Shown here: positions 29,180 through 39,400 of the stretch, piece after piece
Numbering within the stretch: position 1 is the first letter of the stretch
How the letters are laid out: every line of letters starts with the position of its first letter
Source of the DNA: Centropus unirufus
Taxonomy: Eukaryota; Chordata; Aves; Cuculiformes; Centropidae
Reading direction: 5' to 3'
Assembly: GCA_013397695.1 (NCBI GenBank)
Contig: VYZI01000195.1
Location: forward strand, 248,001-312,000
DNA: 64,000 nucleotides
Program-made: the position numbers and the translations under genes
Notes under the pieces: generated by a model
The model's input: only the letters and a program-made list of their open reading frames with translations
Database searches by the model: none
What the model was told of the DNA's origin: nothing

Positions 29180-29199
29180 AAAAAAAAAAAAAAAAAAAA
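29180..29199 (+). repeat. A20 homopolymer
   Basis: Twenty A in a row in KITLG intron 1. The upstream sequence is not a recognised retrocopy or SINE, so it is treated as a simple repeat. Confidence 0.85.
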
Positions 29200-32100
29200 T
29201 AAGCATTGTTCATTTAGGAGGAAAGACATTGAAAGACTGTCAGTGAAAGTGATTCTGCCTACATCAAGTAGAGGGATTCCAGCCACAGCAAATGCAGAAT
29301 GTAGGTGCTATCATGCTGCACAGATAGCATACATGTAAATACATGTAATGCATTCCTTAAGGTGTATTTAGGATGCTTCTAAAAACTTCTTTGGGTACAT
29401 TTTTTAGAAGAGACAGCAGAGTGAACTAGACTATACCTATTGGTTTTAACTGCAAGAGAGGTCGAGTCCCTGGACCTGATGGCAGCAGAACAAATGAAAG
29501 GCAGAAGACTAGCTGAAAAAGACACTGGATGAGTGTTTAGCTTCACTAAGACAGTTCATGTGATTGTATTGAAACCTGCTTCATTTACATGGGATGGCCA
29601 GGCTTAACAATAGTAAGCTATTAAAACAGCTAGAACTGGCATACTGATCTTTTCAGACTCTGATTTGGAAATGACTAAATCTTTCTGAATGGAGGTTCAG
29701 AGGTTGGCATGATTTGCAATCTGTGAATTTGGACTTGTGGCCAGAAATACAATCCGCCCTACATTCCTACTCCATGTGTCAGCTACACTCAAGGCTGAAC
29801 AAATAAACCTAGCAGCTCAGTTAATTTGGTCTTCAAGTATGACAAATCAGGAGTATTAAAATCTTAATCTACATAGACCCATTTCAGATTTGAAGCAACA
29901 CTGTAGTTGTACTTTGGATCTAGAATCTGGACCTGATTTTGTTTTCTTCTTTCTAGCACAATACATCATTACTTATACAAGTAGAACAGCTTCACCAATT
30001 AAGAATAGATGGTTAGACCCTTCTTGGAGACCTAAGTGGAAGTGAAAACTGTGTCTCTTACTCCAGTGAGTATGCTCAGGTAAATCCCTTTAGATTAACC
30101 TTTTTCTGTCTGGAACGATTCAAGGTCATTCCAAAAACCAGAGGCAATCTCTATAGCCTATATAGCCATCGTCTTGTGACAGTCCAGCCTAAACCTGCAG
30201 GCTTTGCAGAATATCACTCTGAGCTGAAGTGTAAAATCCACCACTGCACCAGCCCCAAGGCTGCCAGAACACACCCCTTTCTAACTTCCCAGCTCTCCTG
30301 CTGGGAAGAAGTGAGAAGCCAGTGAAGGTGAAGTACCAAGATACCCAGTCTAACTCTTAGAAACCCTTCAGTGGAACATCAAGGAATACAATGCAAATGC
30401 TGTTATAAAGAGGAGACAAATGACAGATGGAAGAAGAGGTAGCTCTTCAGACTTGGGCTAAATATGACCTTGAGGGTCATTCCTGAACCTGATCTTCTCC
30501 ATCCAGTATCTTCCTTCATTTTTACTGAGAAACCTAATCAAATGCTACAATCTTTGCATACTTGTAAGTGCTCTTTAACAGCAGCGAAGGTGGGTTTACA
30601 GCAGACGTGTTTGAGAGAGCCTTCCAAGAGCCCTGATCACTGTCATTGAGTACTGTTGGCCCTTCAGAGGGGTCTGCAATCAACCTCCCAAGACTGCACC
30701 ACCCAATCTCACTTCTAGCATCAGTTCAAGTGGTGAGGCAATATCTGGAGGTTCAGGACTTATCTACTTTCCAAATCTGCATGCTCCAAAGATTGGTTGC
30801 AAAGCAGTAAGCGCCACAAAGGCCTCCAAGCAATACATGGAGTGAAATCTTCGACTTGATGCTGTTTTTGCCTTGCACCTAAACTTAAGTCTGCTCCATA
30901 CAGCAATGATCATACAAAAATATGTATGAAAAGCAGAAAATTCCTAATCACATTTAAAATAGTCACCACATCCATCAACATTGTATAATGCAAACATTAT
31001 TTAAACAGGAACACCAACCAATCACTCACCCCGTGGTTATTAGATCAGAATAGGAAATTAGAGGATAATTTATTTCCTACATTATTGTGATCCAAAGTGT
31101 TCATTAATCTGACCTCCTAAACTGGCTTTTATTTAGACAGGCAGTAGAAATAATGCCTTCATTAGTATATCTGCTTTCATTGACCTCAGATATTATGCAT
31201 GCTAACATCTTTAATCATATAAAATAAATAATATTATTTTTGTTTTCTCTATAACTGCAACATATTTTCAGTTTTCATTCTCATAGATGTCTGATACTAC
31301 TTACATTTGTCAATCACAAAAGAGAAATCCAGCAAAGAAATCTACATTTTATGTGCTACCCAAAGTCAGTTATTTCAGCATCAGTAGTCTTTCAGATTGA
31401 CAGTTTTGCAGGAAAACTGGGCCAACCAATAAAAATAAAGAGCAGCACTACCCCGCTCCACTCACCTTACACTGATCCATCTTCTTTTTCCACAAATGCA
31501 CAGGACAAAACAAAACAAAAACAAGTGGAGCTGCAGGGTGTTTAAAGGGCTGACTAAACTCAGGTTTGGCATACCAAAGACCAGGGCGAGAACAAACGGT
31601 TTCGTTTTCATCTGTTAGCTCCCACACCACTGAAGTGGAATTGTGTGGGATTTTTCCTGCCTTGCTTCAAATAAATGGGTGTTGTGTTTACATACTGCAT
31701 ACTGAGCATTGCCCACATGAAGCCAACGGGTGCATCTTGCCAACTCTTAACTTTCGTACAATATGGCGATTGCATGAGCCAGCATACCATTAAGTCACAT
31801 AACAAAACTTGGAGAATGACACTGTCAGATTGGAGAACTGTACCTGAACAACTGACATGCAGTGCATAAAAAGAGAAACCAGATTTCACTGCAATAGCAG
31901 AACTGGGTCAGTGGCCTCAACCTAAAGTACAAATCCAAGTGCCACATAGTTCATGAAGAAAAAAAAAAACCAAAAAAATCTTACAGGTGTACTACACAAG
32001 CAGGAGAAGAAAAAAAAGAGCAAAAAGAATACTGAACACACCTTACAAAATGCTCCTTCAAACTAGAGTGTCCTTGGTCATTTGCTGCTTATTTGCCACA

Positions 32101-35100
32101 CAACACTTCAGTCAACAATGTTATTTCTAGTTGCAGTACTCACAAACTGTCCTTCCCTCAGCAGAGTTAAAACCAGGGGATAAGAGAAAGAGCACTTAGT
32201 CTATTACTCAACGTGAATAGTGCGATTTCTGGCTCCAGCAATTTCTCCTTTTTGATCTGAAGAACAGCAGTTTTATATCTACCATGAACTCCAAATGCCT
32301 TCCAGTGCCCAGTGTTCATTTCTTTTGGCAGAATTTTGTAAGAAGGAGGTCATTTAACTATCAGCAATAATGTGCACATTCAGAGGTAAAAAGCCGACCT
32401 GAGCTCTAAGACACTTCCAATACTGAGGCGTCTAACAGGTTGTGCACCTAACTCACTGCTGAAGATCAAGTGCCTGAACCAAGCATTTGTGATACTTTAG
32501 TATCAGCAGCCCTCTGACCTAGCCCCATAGGTGACAACTCCTTACAACGTGTTTCTTAGTAACTTAATCCTATTTAGATTATCTTCAACTCAAAGAACAA
32601 GCAAATAAAAAACTCTGCTACATGTTTTTTCAAGAATGTCTAACACTACCACTTCCGTTTTATTCACAATGCAAAAGGCTGTCCAGACACCAGCGATATT
32701 TTACTTGTTGTAATATTAGGATACAAAATACTATAAACTCACTTCTGATAATAGTTTTAATTACTGAGTATATAAGTCTGCAAATCCTCACGTACAAGTA
32801 GTCTTTCAATAAGATTAATTCATTGAAATAGTCCTGTACAAAAAAGTAGTACAAAAAAAGTTCAAAAAAGATTTGTATGACTGGATTCTAAAAGTTAAAT
32901 CACATTTTTAAAGGCATTATTACTTAAAAAAAAGTATCCAGAAGGTGACAATACATTTAAAACAAGGCACTATATATTTATGAAATTGTGTAATTTCAGA
33001 AACAGTCTTTCTAGGATTCACACTGTTGGGGAAAATGCTTCTGCAGTTCCTGTGGTTTCTCAGGTTAAGAATGATTTAAATAAACTGACCAACCTGGTTA
33101 CTTCTAGTCGAGCATTCTGCCCGACTCCTTCAGCACTTCTGTTGCACTGAAGTATGACTCAGCTACTCCTTCAGCTGCACTAGTTAAAATATTATCCCTG
33201 TGTAACGTTACGTCAAACATCAAAATCCCTGATTTATTTTAAACATTATCCAGGTATTACTAAGTGTTTTCATGGCTCAACGATATAGTGGATCTCACTT
33301 TCTGTACAATGTCTATTGCAGAATACTTTATAAGAAACATTAACTTCTTTTCTGGCTTCCCAATCCTGTCCTTTCCACTATGGCAATTACCAGCCTAGAC
33401 AATGGGAAAAGTATTCATAGGGGAGCATAAAGATTAAAATTTACATAAATGTAATGAAGGGCCCGTATGCTTAAATTCTCCTTGTATTCATTTCAGTTGC
33501 TCTCTCTTTGCACAAGGGTCTTCACAGTGGAAAGTCTTTCTTGAAGTATCTCCTGCTCTGATCCCCTCAGAATGATTAATGGTGTGGCATCAGATTTGTT
33601 TGCTAATCCTTAAAATGAAGAGAACAATCTTTTGGAGAGCTAGGAGTCTGTCACTGCCTCCAAAAAGCAGGAAGCATAAGAGCTTGAAGGCTGACAGATG
33701 CTTCACCACCATGACAAGAAGCTGTTCCACAGGCTACAGCTTGTGAGCCCCTGAGTCAAGCCATATGGTCCTAAATGCCAAGACTGCCTGTCTTTCCCAG
33801 TTTATTAGGAGAGAGAGATTGTCCCTGCTTTGCTCTGGATTTGCAAAAGTACTGTTAGTTTTAAAAGTTTACAGTTCATATGAAATAAAACACTTGACCA
33901 CTTGCATTCATAAATCCTCATTTGTTTGTTGAAGTTTTTTCTTCTCTAATAAAACAGACCTACATGTATGCATCCATGAGCTAGGATAACGTCTTGTGAC
34001 GCTATTGCTATCTGCTCTGATATTAAATGAATGCATATAACTAAGTACACATAAACATAGCCCTTACCCTTTAAGAGACCCTTCCCAACTAATAACCATA
34101 ATCAGCATATTTGACCAAGTTTGTATCTAGGGGCTGAAGCAACTGCCTTGAGCTGCAAGGCACCTTTAGTCATCTAAAGGGAATAAAAGCAATGGACAGA
34201 CACTGTTAGAATTTGCAACTGATAATTTAAGATAATACTTCTCTGTACTTCAGCATCACATAAGTCAAGTCTCCAAGTTACAAGTCCTTATGCATGGGTG
34301 CTTTGGACCCAGTGCTTTGGACAGCTGAGATTTAAATACTTCAAGAAGCAAGTATTGCTAGTTCCTGTCATGTCTTGGGAAACTATTTCACTGTTCAAAA
34401 GACTTCATCAAGTTTTTCATTTTTTAAAATAATATATTTCATATCTTTTCCAATGACTGTATGCTGAAGTGTCTTCAGGCTACTGGCACACGGACAACCC
34501 GGGAATTACCAAGAAATAGATGAAGGCAAAAATAGTATCTTGCTTCTAACCAAGGAGAGGGGAAAGCAAAAGTCCCCAGCGCAGGACCAGTGGTGTATGC
34601 GTCCATGCACTGTTCCTTCTCAGAGCTCAGGCTGGCACTGAGCAGCTCCGGCTATCACTGCACTCAGGATGGAGGGCACGAGCGCCTTGCAAAGTCAAGC
34701 CTTGAACTTTTTAGAGTTTCCCTGAAATGATGCTTCTTAAGCGATGATTTTTTCACTCGTGTCTTTCCCCATACTCCCGTTTAAAAAAAAAAAAATAAAT
34801 GCAGAGCACAGCAATAGCAATCCCTATGGAACTTGGAGAAATAACGGCAGGGAACCGCACGACCGTACGGAGCGGCTCTCCACGGCGGGGTGAGGGGAGG
34901 GCGAGGGGCGATTGACGGGAGCTGGCCGCACGCTGGGGCGGCTTGGAAGGAGCCGCGGAGCACAGCATCCACGACATTGCTGCCTCCGATTATTTCACGT
35001 TTTCGCCCTCGGCTCGTCAGTGTAACACAGGCAACTGATTTATCAAGGCAAGTGCCTTCTGAGATCTCCCACGGCTCAGCCGCCGACCAGGGCGCTCGCT

Positions 35101-35440
35101 GCAACTTTTCCACGGGCTGCGGGCGCCGAGAGCAAAACCGCGAGGTTTTTTTCTCGCCCTCACCGCGCTTCCCCAGCTCGCTCAGCACCAGCAGCAGCTC
35201 TCACCCCGGCGCCCCCCGTCTCTCGGGGCGCTGGCAGCCGCCGCCCCCCGTCGATGCCCCCACGGCCGCGGTGCGCGCTGTGCGCTCGGCGGCTGCCCCG
35301 ACCCGCGCACCCCACTCCAGCGGCACCCCCCGGATCCGCGGCGGACCTTCCCCGCCGGGAAGCCGCGGTCCAACCCTGCCCGGCAGGTAGGTCTGGCAGT
35401 GCCCGGCCGCCCCGCGCCTCCACCGCCCGGTCTCACTCAC

Positions 35441-35455
35441 TTGTGCCTTCTTCAT
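35441..35455 (-). CDS. KITLG: KITLG exon 1 coding part (start codon plus 4 codons)
   Basis: The minus strand reads ATGAAGAAGGCACAA followed immediately by the donor GTGAGT (from 35,440). It encodes MKKAQ, which joins in phase 0 to TWIIT in exon 2 to give the MKKxQTW start typical of KIT ligands. The short coding part of exon 1 is normal for this gene. The start codon context is modest: C at -3 and A at +4. A 34-codon upstream ORF terminates on this start codon (ATGA). The frame stays open through the donor for about 80 further codons into the intron, but that extension is GC-rich intronic sequence and not protein. Confidence 0.95.
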
Positions 35456-35556
35456 AAGGAACGGCAGCGCTGCAGTCCAGCCCAGCCGGCCGTGTGTAAA
35501 CTCCCTTCAGCGGAACTGTAGCTCCAGCATAATGCAGCAGCAGATAGTCCACGCAT
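35452..35556 (-). other. Upstream ORF of 34 codons overlapping the KITLG start
   Basis: On the minus strand an ATG at 35,556-35,554 (start MRGLS) opens a frame of 34 codons that ends in TGA at 35,454-35,452. That TGA shares bases with the KITLG ATG (35,455-35,453) in an ATGA overlap. The ATG context is CCCCAATGC, with C at -3, so many ribosomes may scan past it. In eukaryotes such an upstream ORF usually lowers translation of the main ORF or forces reinitiation. The reading frame is seen directly; its translation and its effect on KITLG are inference. Confidence 0.6.
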
Positions 35557-35675
35557 TGGGGTTGCCCGCGGCGAGCCCCAACGCTGTCTCTCCCTGCCCC
35601 GCTTCCCACGCCGCCGCCTCTCTGCGCGTCCCGCTGCTCCCCTCTCCCCACGGCGTGAACGCCCGCACTGACTGG
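35456..35675 (-). other. KITLG: KITLG 5' untranslated region (exon 1), approximate
   Basis: The leader runs from the inferred transcription start to the KITLG ATG on the minus strand. The upstream end is inferred, not seen: it is set about 30 bases downstream of the TATA box, where CCAGTCA (A at 35,673) resembles an initiator. About 220 nt is close to the leader length I recall for mammalian KITLG. It is GC-rich near the cap and contains two upstream ATGs (35,556 and 35,532), each opening an upstream ORF. No further minus-strand ATG lies between 35,557 and the predicted start site. Confidence 0.75.
35509..35532 (-). other. Second, short upstream ORF (7 codons)
   Basis: On the minus strand ATG at 35,532-35,530 opens MLELQFR followed by TGA. 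It lies inside the longer upstream ORF in another frame. Its ATG context (GCATTATGC) has A at -3... no: the base three positions before the ATG is A, C or T depending on alignment; read directly it is A-T-T before ATG, giving A at -3, which is favourable. A ribosome that starts here terminates 53 bases before the KITLG ATG, a short distance for reinitiation. Whether it is used is unknown. Confidence 0.5.
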
Positions 35676-35700
35676 AGCGACAGCCGGCGCCCGGCCAGGT

Positions 35701-35708
35701 CTTTTATA
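35701..35708 (-). promoter_or_regulatory. KITLG: KITLG TATA box
   Basis: The minus strand reads GATATAAAAG with TATAAAAG at 35,708-35,701. It lies about 245 bases upstream of the ATG on the coding strand, inside an otherwise GC-rich island. The strong consensus and its position predict a focused transcription start near 35,670-35,678. I recall that mammalian KITLG promoters are also TATA-containing, but did not check this. Confidence 0.8.
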
Positions 35709-35730
35709 TCTCTGATCTGCCTCCAGCAAC

Positions 35731-35763
35731 GGCAGCGGCAGCGGCGGCAGCGGCAGCGGCAGC
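35731..35763. repeat. GGCAGC-type hexanucleotide repeat next to the TATA box
   Basis: Five GGCAGC units with one GGC interruption after the second unit fill 33 bases, starting 23 bases upstream of the TATA box. It is a short GC-rich microsatellite that could vary in length between individuals and change promoter spacing. Confidence 0.8.
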
Positions 35764-35782
35764 CCAGGCAAGACACGCCTTT

Positions 35783-35812
35783 CCCTTCCCACCCTCTTTT
35801 TCCCTCCCTCCC
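35783..35812 (-). promoter_or_regulatory. Polypurine tract with G-quadruplex potential
   Basis: On the minus strand six GGG runs occur in 30 bases, separated by loops of 1, 1, 7, 1 and 2 bases. On the plus strand this is a pyrimidine tract of CCC runs. It lies 75-104 bases upstream of the TATA box on the KITLG coding strand. It satisfies the usual G3+ quadruplex pattern and also resembles CT-element or Sp1-family sites. The formation of a quadruplex is inference. Confidence 0.65.
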
Positions 35813-35845
35813 TCCTGGAGGACCAGGAGCCTAGGCAGACCCTGC

Positions 35846-35854
35846 GGGGCGGGG
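35846..35854 (+). promoter_or_regulatory. GC box (Sp1-type), KITLG upstream promoter
   Basis: GGGGCGGGG lies about 140 bases upstream of the TATA box with respect to KITLG. A second GGGGCGG lies at about 36,138-36,144. These match the Sp1/KLF consensus; occupancy is not known. Confidence 0.5.
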
Positions 35855-36450
35855 GAAACCAAAGTAAACTTAAGGGAAGTTGGACGCAGGAGCAAGCCGA
35901 GCCTGCCCCTTCCCAGGGCAGGAGAGAAGCGTGCCCGCCGCGAGGCTGGCGGGGCTGCGGGCTGGCGGGCGCGGGGAGCACCAGGGGAGGATCCCAGGCG
36001 ATGCGGGGCCGGGGAACGACGACAGCACGATTCAGTACCGGCCCCTGGGCCAGGGAGGGGGGCAGAGGACTCCCTCCTTCGGCCCCCCGATGCCCGGAGG
36101 CTCGGCGGTGACCAAGAGAGGCGACCACAGGCGACCGGGGCGGAGCGTGTCGGGGGTCTCCGGCTTTCTCCCCGGTGGGCTCTAGCAGCTTCCCGGGAAG
36201 CCTCCTTGCCGCCGCGGCACTCGAGGTTAATTAGGCGGCCGGCACTGAGCCGAGTCCTTGGCTTGGGTCTCCCCACCCGCGCTGAGGGGTGGTGTCCATC
36301 CCGCCGGCTCCCGCCGCCGGGGAAGGCAGCGGGCTCGGAGGCTGGCGGAGCTCCCAGTGGGTGCCCGGTATTTTCAGGGCAGCACCTAGCTGCGGCAGCG
36401 GCGTGCACACCCGGAGGCAACTCCGGATTTGTGATTTCCATTTCAGTGCT

Positions 36451-39400
36451 GCCTTTCCAAAGTGAGAAACAAGCATTTCAACTAGATCTTGAAAACCCCT
36501 CATACCTGCTCCAGCCACAGAAAAGTTGTTGAGCAGTGCCTCCTAATGCTTGTGTAAAGGTGATCCTGCAGGTCTTTTAACTTGCTACTGCAATTTGCTT
36601 ATTGTCTAAATAATGCAATAGTGTCGGCCGTGGAAAAACAGATGATTTTTACTGTGTGGAGTTCTACTGGCAAGTCCATCCCTACACTAACGACTGAATT
36701 TGAGTCTTCTTCAGAGAACGTAGCTGTCAGGTTAACTCAGGCTAGATCCTGAGTGCGCGTTAAAGAGAAACAAGTGTTTTATGAAACTGGCATTTCCTGA
36801 GACAGTAGTCTTTGGTCATGTTTAAAAAGCACATCAACATGGAATGAAGAAATAATAGTCTGCCCAAGTTAATGGTAATTTCCTAAGGGAGATTAGATAT
36901 GCTCAAAGTACACAGTAAGACATTTAATTAGAAAAGTTTGTCTAGTTTTAACCCAGGTTCTGCCAGCTATTCAGGTGCAGAAAGGTTTTGAAACCCACTC
37001 CAACTCAACTATACGTTTGGCTTTCACAAGAGGGAGGATAAAGATATAATCTCTTTGTGTCTCTGCACCCAATCCAGAAAAAATGAACTGATAATTTTAT
37101 TTTACAGCATGACACAGCTGAAGAATTCATTGTAAGGTTTTTTTGGCATTTCATGGTTATTACCATATTGAATTACCTTCGAATTCTTTGCTACCTTCTG
37201 AGTTCTGCCAGATCCTTTTGTATGCATATTGAAACAGTCACTTCCTCTAAAAGACTATGATTCAAGCAATAGTCAACCAGTGAAAGGGGGGAAGCATGGA
37301 ATAGCAAAATAGTCAAAAGACCACACTCACTGAAAGGATGTTTTGTATATCACCTAATGGTGATCAACCAATACTGCTTCCACAGTCTATGCATTTAGCA
37401 AAGAGGACCAGGAAATTATGGCATATTTCTTTTTTAGAACAGATGACACATTTAGTCTCCTGGGGAGGAGGCTTGGAAAGTGTGAAAGAGCAGTCTGTCA
37501 TAGCCGTTACCTATTTTATGGAAAGCACTGTCTTTGCCTTGAGATCTGTCACAGTCCACCTTTAGACATGACAGGGAAGCTTTAGTGGATACACCCTGTA
37601 CCCACTTACCTTACCGATCATCCTGCAGAGAGCAGAAGACTCTTGGGGCTAATCAAGTTTCTTTATCATGCTGCTTCATCACCTTTTCTCTGTATCCTTG
37701 ATCTGAGCTCTTGAACATGCCATTGTATTTAACCAAGCCCAACTATAGTGGAACAATATCCTTGTCATCTCCTCCTTTATGCTGGCAATTGGCAAGTGTA
37801 TTGTTGCTGACATTGGCCTCAGTATGGTTTGGGAAGTCTTTTCTATGAAATCCATAGTTTAATAGTTTAAACTCATTAACAACTTATGTTCATGGCCCAT
37901 AAAAAGCATATTTTTATCAGTCTTGCCTATTTCCAATGTAGTACCAACTTTAGATTTACCAGGTGAGAACTGGTCAACCATGAACCATTAGCCTAAGAGT
38001 GGTAGGTTTCCAAAGCACAACTGCAAAATGCATTGAGTCTTTTATGGCCTCCCTCTTTGGCATTTCTAAATCCTTGAAGTTGAATACAGTTCTATGAAAA
38101 CCTGTCTCTTCACAGGGAAGCTATGGAAAACAGTGTTAGTCATCCCAGCTTCCCACAGGCTTTTGTTTTGCTCACTCAGCAGGGTTGTCCTTCACTATGT
38201 ATGTCCTTCTTCTGCATGTATGCAAATGGCAACAAGTTAAGCATAAATGATGCCTTTCCAGTCTAGTGTGAAAGGAAGAGTTTCACAATCTCCTGCACAT
38301 GAGAAATGGCTGCTAAGTGCTGTTTATTCTGTAATTTAATGGAATAGCTGCTGTGTTTTCGATAGCTCCAGCTGTGAGAAGAATGACCCCACTCAGCGTG
38401 TCAATAACTTGGCTGCTGCCTGGAACAGCTGGAATTCAGGGCTATGCAGAAACAGATCCAGCCTCAGCCACTGAGGATGCTGGGTTAAAAACTGCTCTGC
38501 CCCAGCTTGGAAAATTGAAACATTTCTCCTATGAAACTGTCTAAGATGTGAAGGCTAACACCAGTGTGTATGTATTAGAAAGATAACATACTAATCCCAT
38601 CTAATCTGTTACAGGCCCCAAGCGTGTGGAGGCCTTTGCTGGCACAGAGGCCCAGTCTGCAGTGTTAGTTTAGTTAATTCCTCCCCCTCTGGTCATTTTT
38701 AAGGACATAGAGTAATAGGTACAAGCTTTCTTAACTTCTCCAGGCACATAGAAATCTAAAATAAGAGTTGAAATTTAAGTATCTAGAGCCAAGAAACTCA
38801 AAAGATGCCAAGTTTCTTCAGGTTTTGTTTGCAGATGTACTTGATCATAGAGGAATCACTTCTCATCAGAGAAAAAAAACCTTGCAAATTTGCAAGATCA
38901 ACAGAAAATTATGTAAATTACTTTGATATTGAGAAGTACATTGAGATAACTATCTCCTTAAGAGACCTTCAAAACCACAAAATGTACTAGATGTTATTTT
39001 GTGATTGAGAACTCGTATATTCTAATCACAGAGCACAAGCACAACTGGGTATTAATACTTCAATATTGCATCAAATTACATACTTCTAATTTCTAATTGA
39101 ACCTTCCTATGCTTAGCAGTTACCAAAGTGACTGTTTGGGTTTTTTTTTCTTTTAGGCACCATACAGATGTTGTGCTTTCTACAAATGGCAGGGAGGACT
39201 TTTCTGATAAATTGATATTACTAACCAGCAAGTAAATGAACAACTCAATCAAGACTCAGATCCATGAAGGTACCTATACCTACACCACTAGGGAGCCACT
39301 TTTATTTCATTGAGCACCATAAAAGCACAGGATTCAGGTGCATCTTTTTTGGTTCACATGTTCTGGCTCTAAAGACTAATTTGCAAAAAGCAGTTTCATG

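Larger units (their letters stand above)
9161..35440 (-). other. KITLG: KITLG intron 1
   Basis: About 26.3 kb lies between exon 1 and exon 2. It contains two CR1 relics (about 16.5-18.77 kb on the plus strand and 19.43-19.9 kb on the minus strand), an A20 run, a G14 run and small tandem repeats. I saw no other coding exon. The stretch 9.2-16.5 kb is AT-rich and otherwise featureless apart from a TA repeat near 11,056 and AATC repeats near 13,098. The stretch 19.9-34.8 kb has only short open frames and a few CpG-retaining or homeodomain-site-rich patches listed among the findings. A long first intron is usual for KITLG. Confidence 0.9.
34800..36450. promoter_or_regulatory. KITLG: CpG island spanning the KITLG promoter, exon 1 and start of intron 1
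   Basis: CpG dinucleotides and GC content rise abruptly at about 34.82 kb and fall again after about 36.43 kb, in a region otherwise AT-rich and CpG-poor. The island covers the proximal promoter, all of exon 1 and about 0.6 kb of intron 1. Several long open frames occur on both strands here, as expected from stop-poor GC-rich DNA. None has recognisable domains, so I treat them as non-coding. A divergent non-coding transcript from the same island is possible but cannot be seen from sequence. Confidence 0.9.

Noticed and set aside
35201..35455. 84-codon minus-strand frame starting MKKAQVSETG
   Set aside because: Only the first five codons are KITLG. The frame then crosses a GTGAGT donor into GC-rich intron, and the true continuation is exon 2 at 9,160.
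34781..36532. Many long open frames on both strands of the CpG island (up to 245 codons)
   Set aside because: Stop codons are rare in GC-rich DNA. The translations are Pro/Arg/Gly/Ala-rich, overlap each other on both strands and show no domain.
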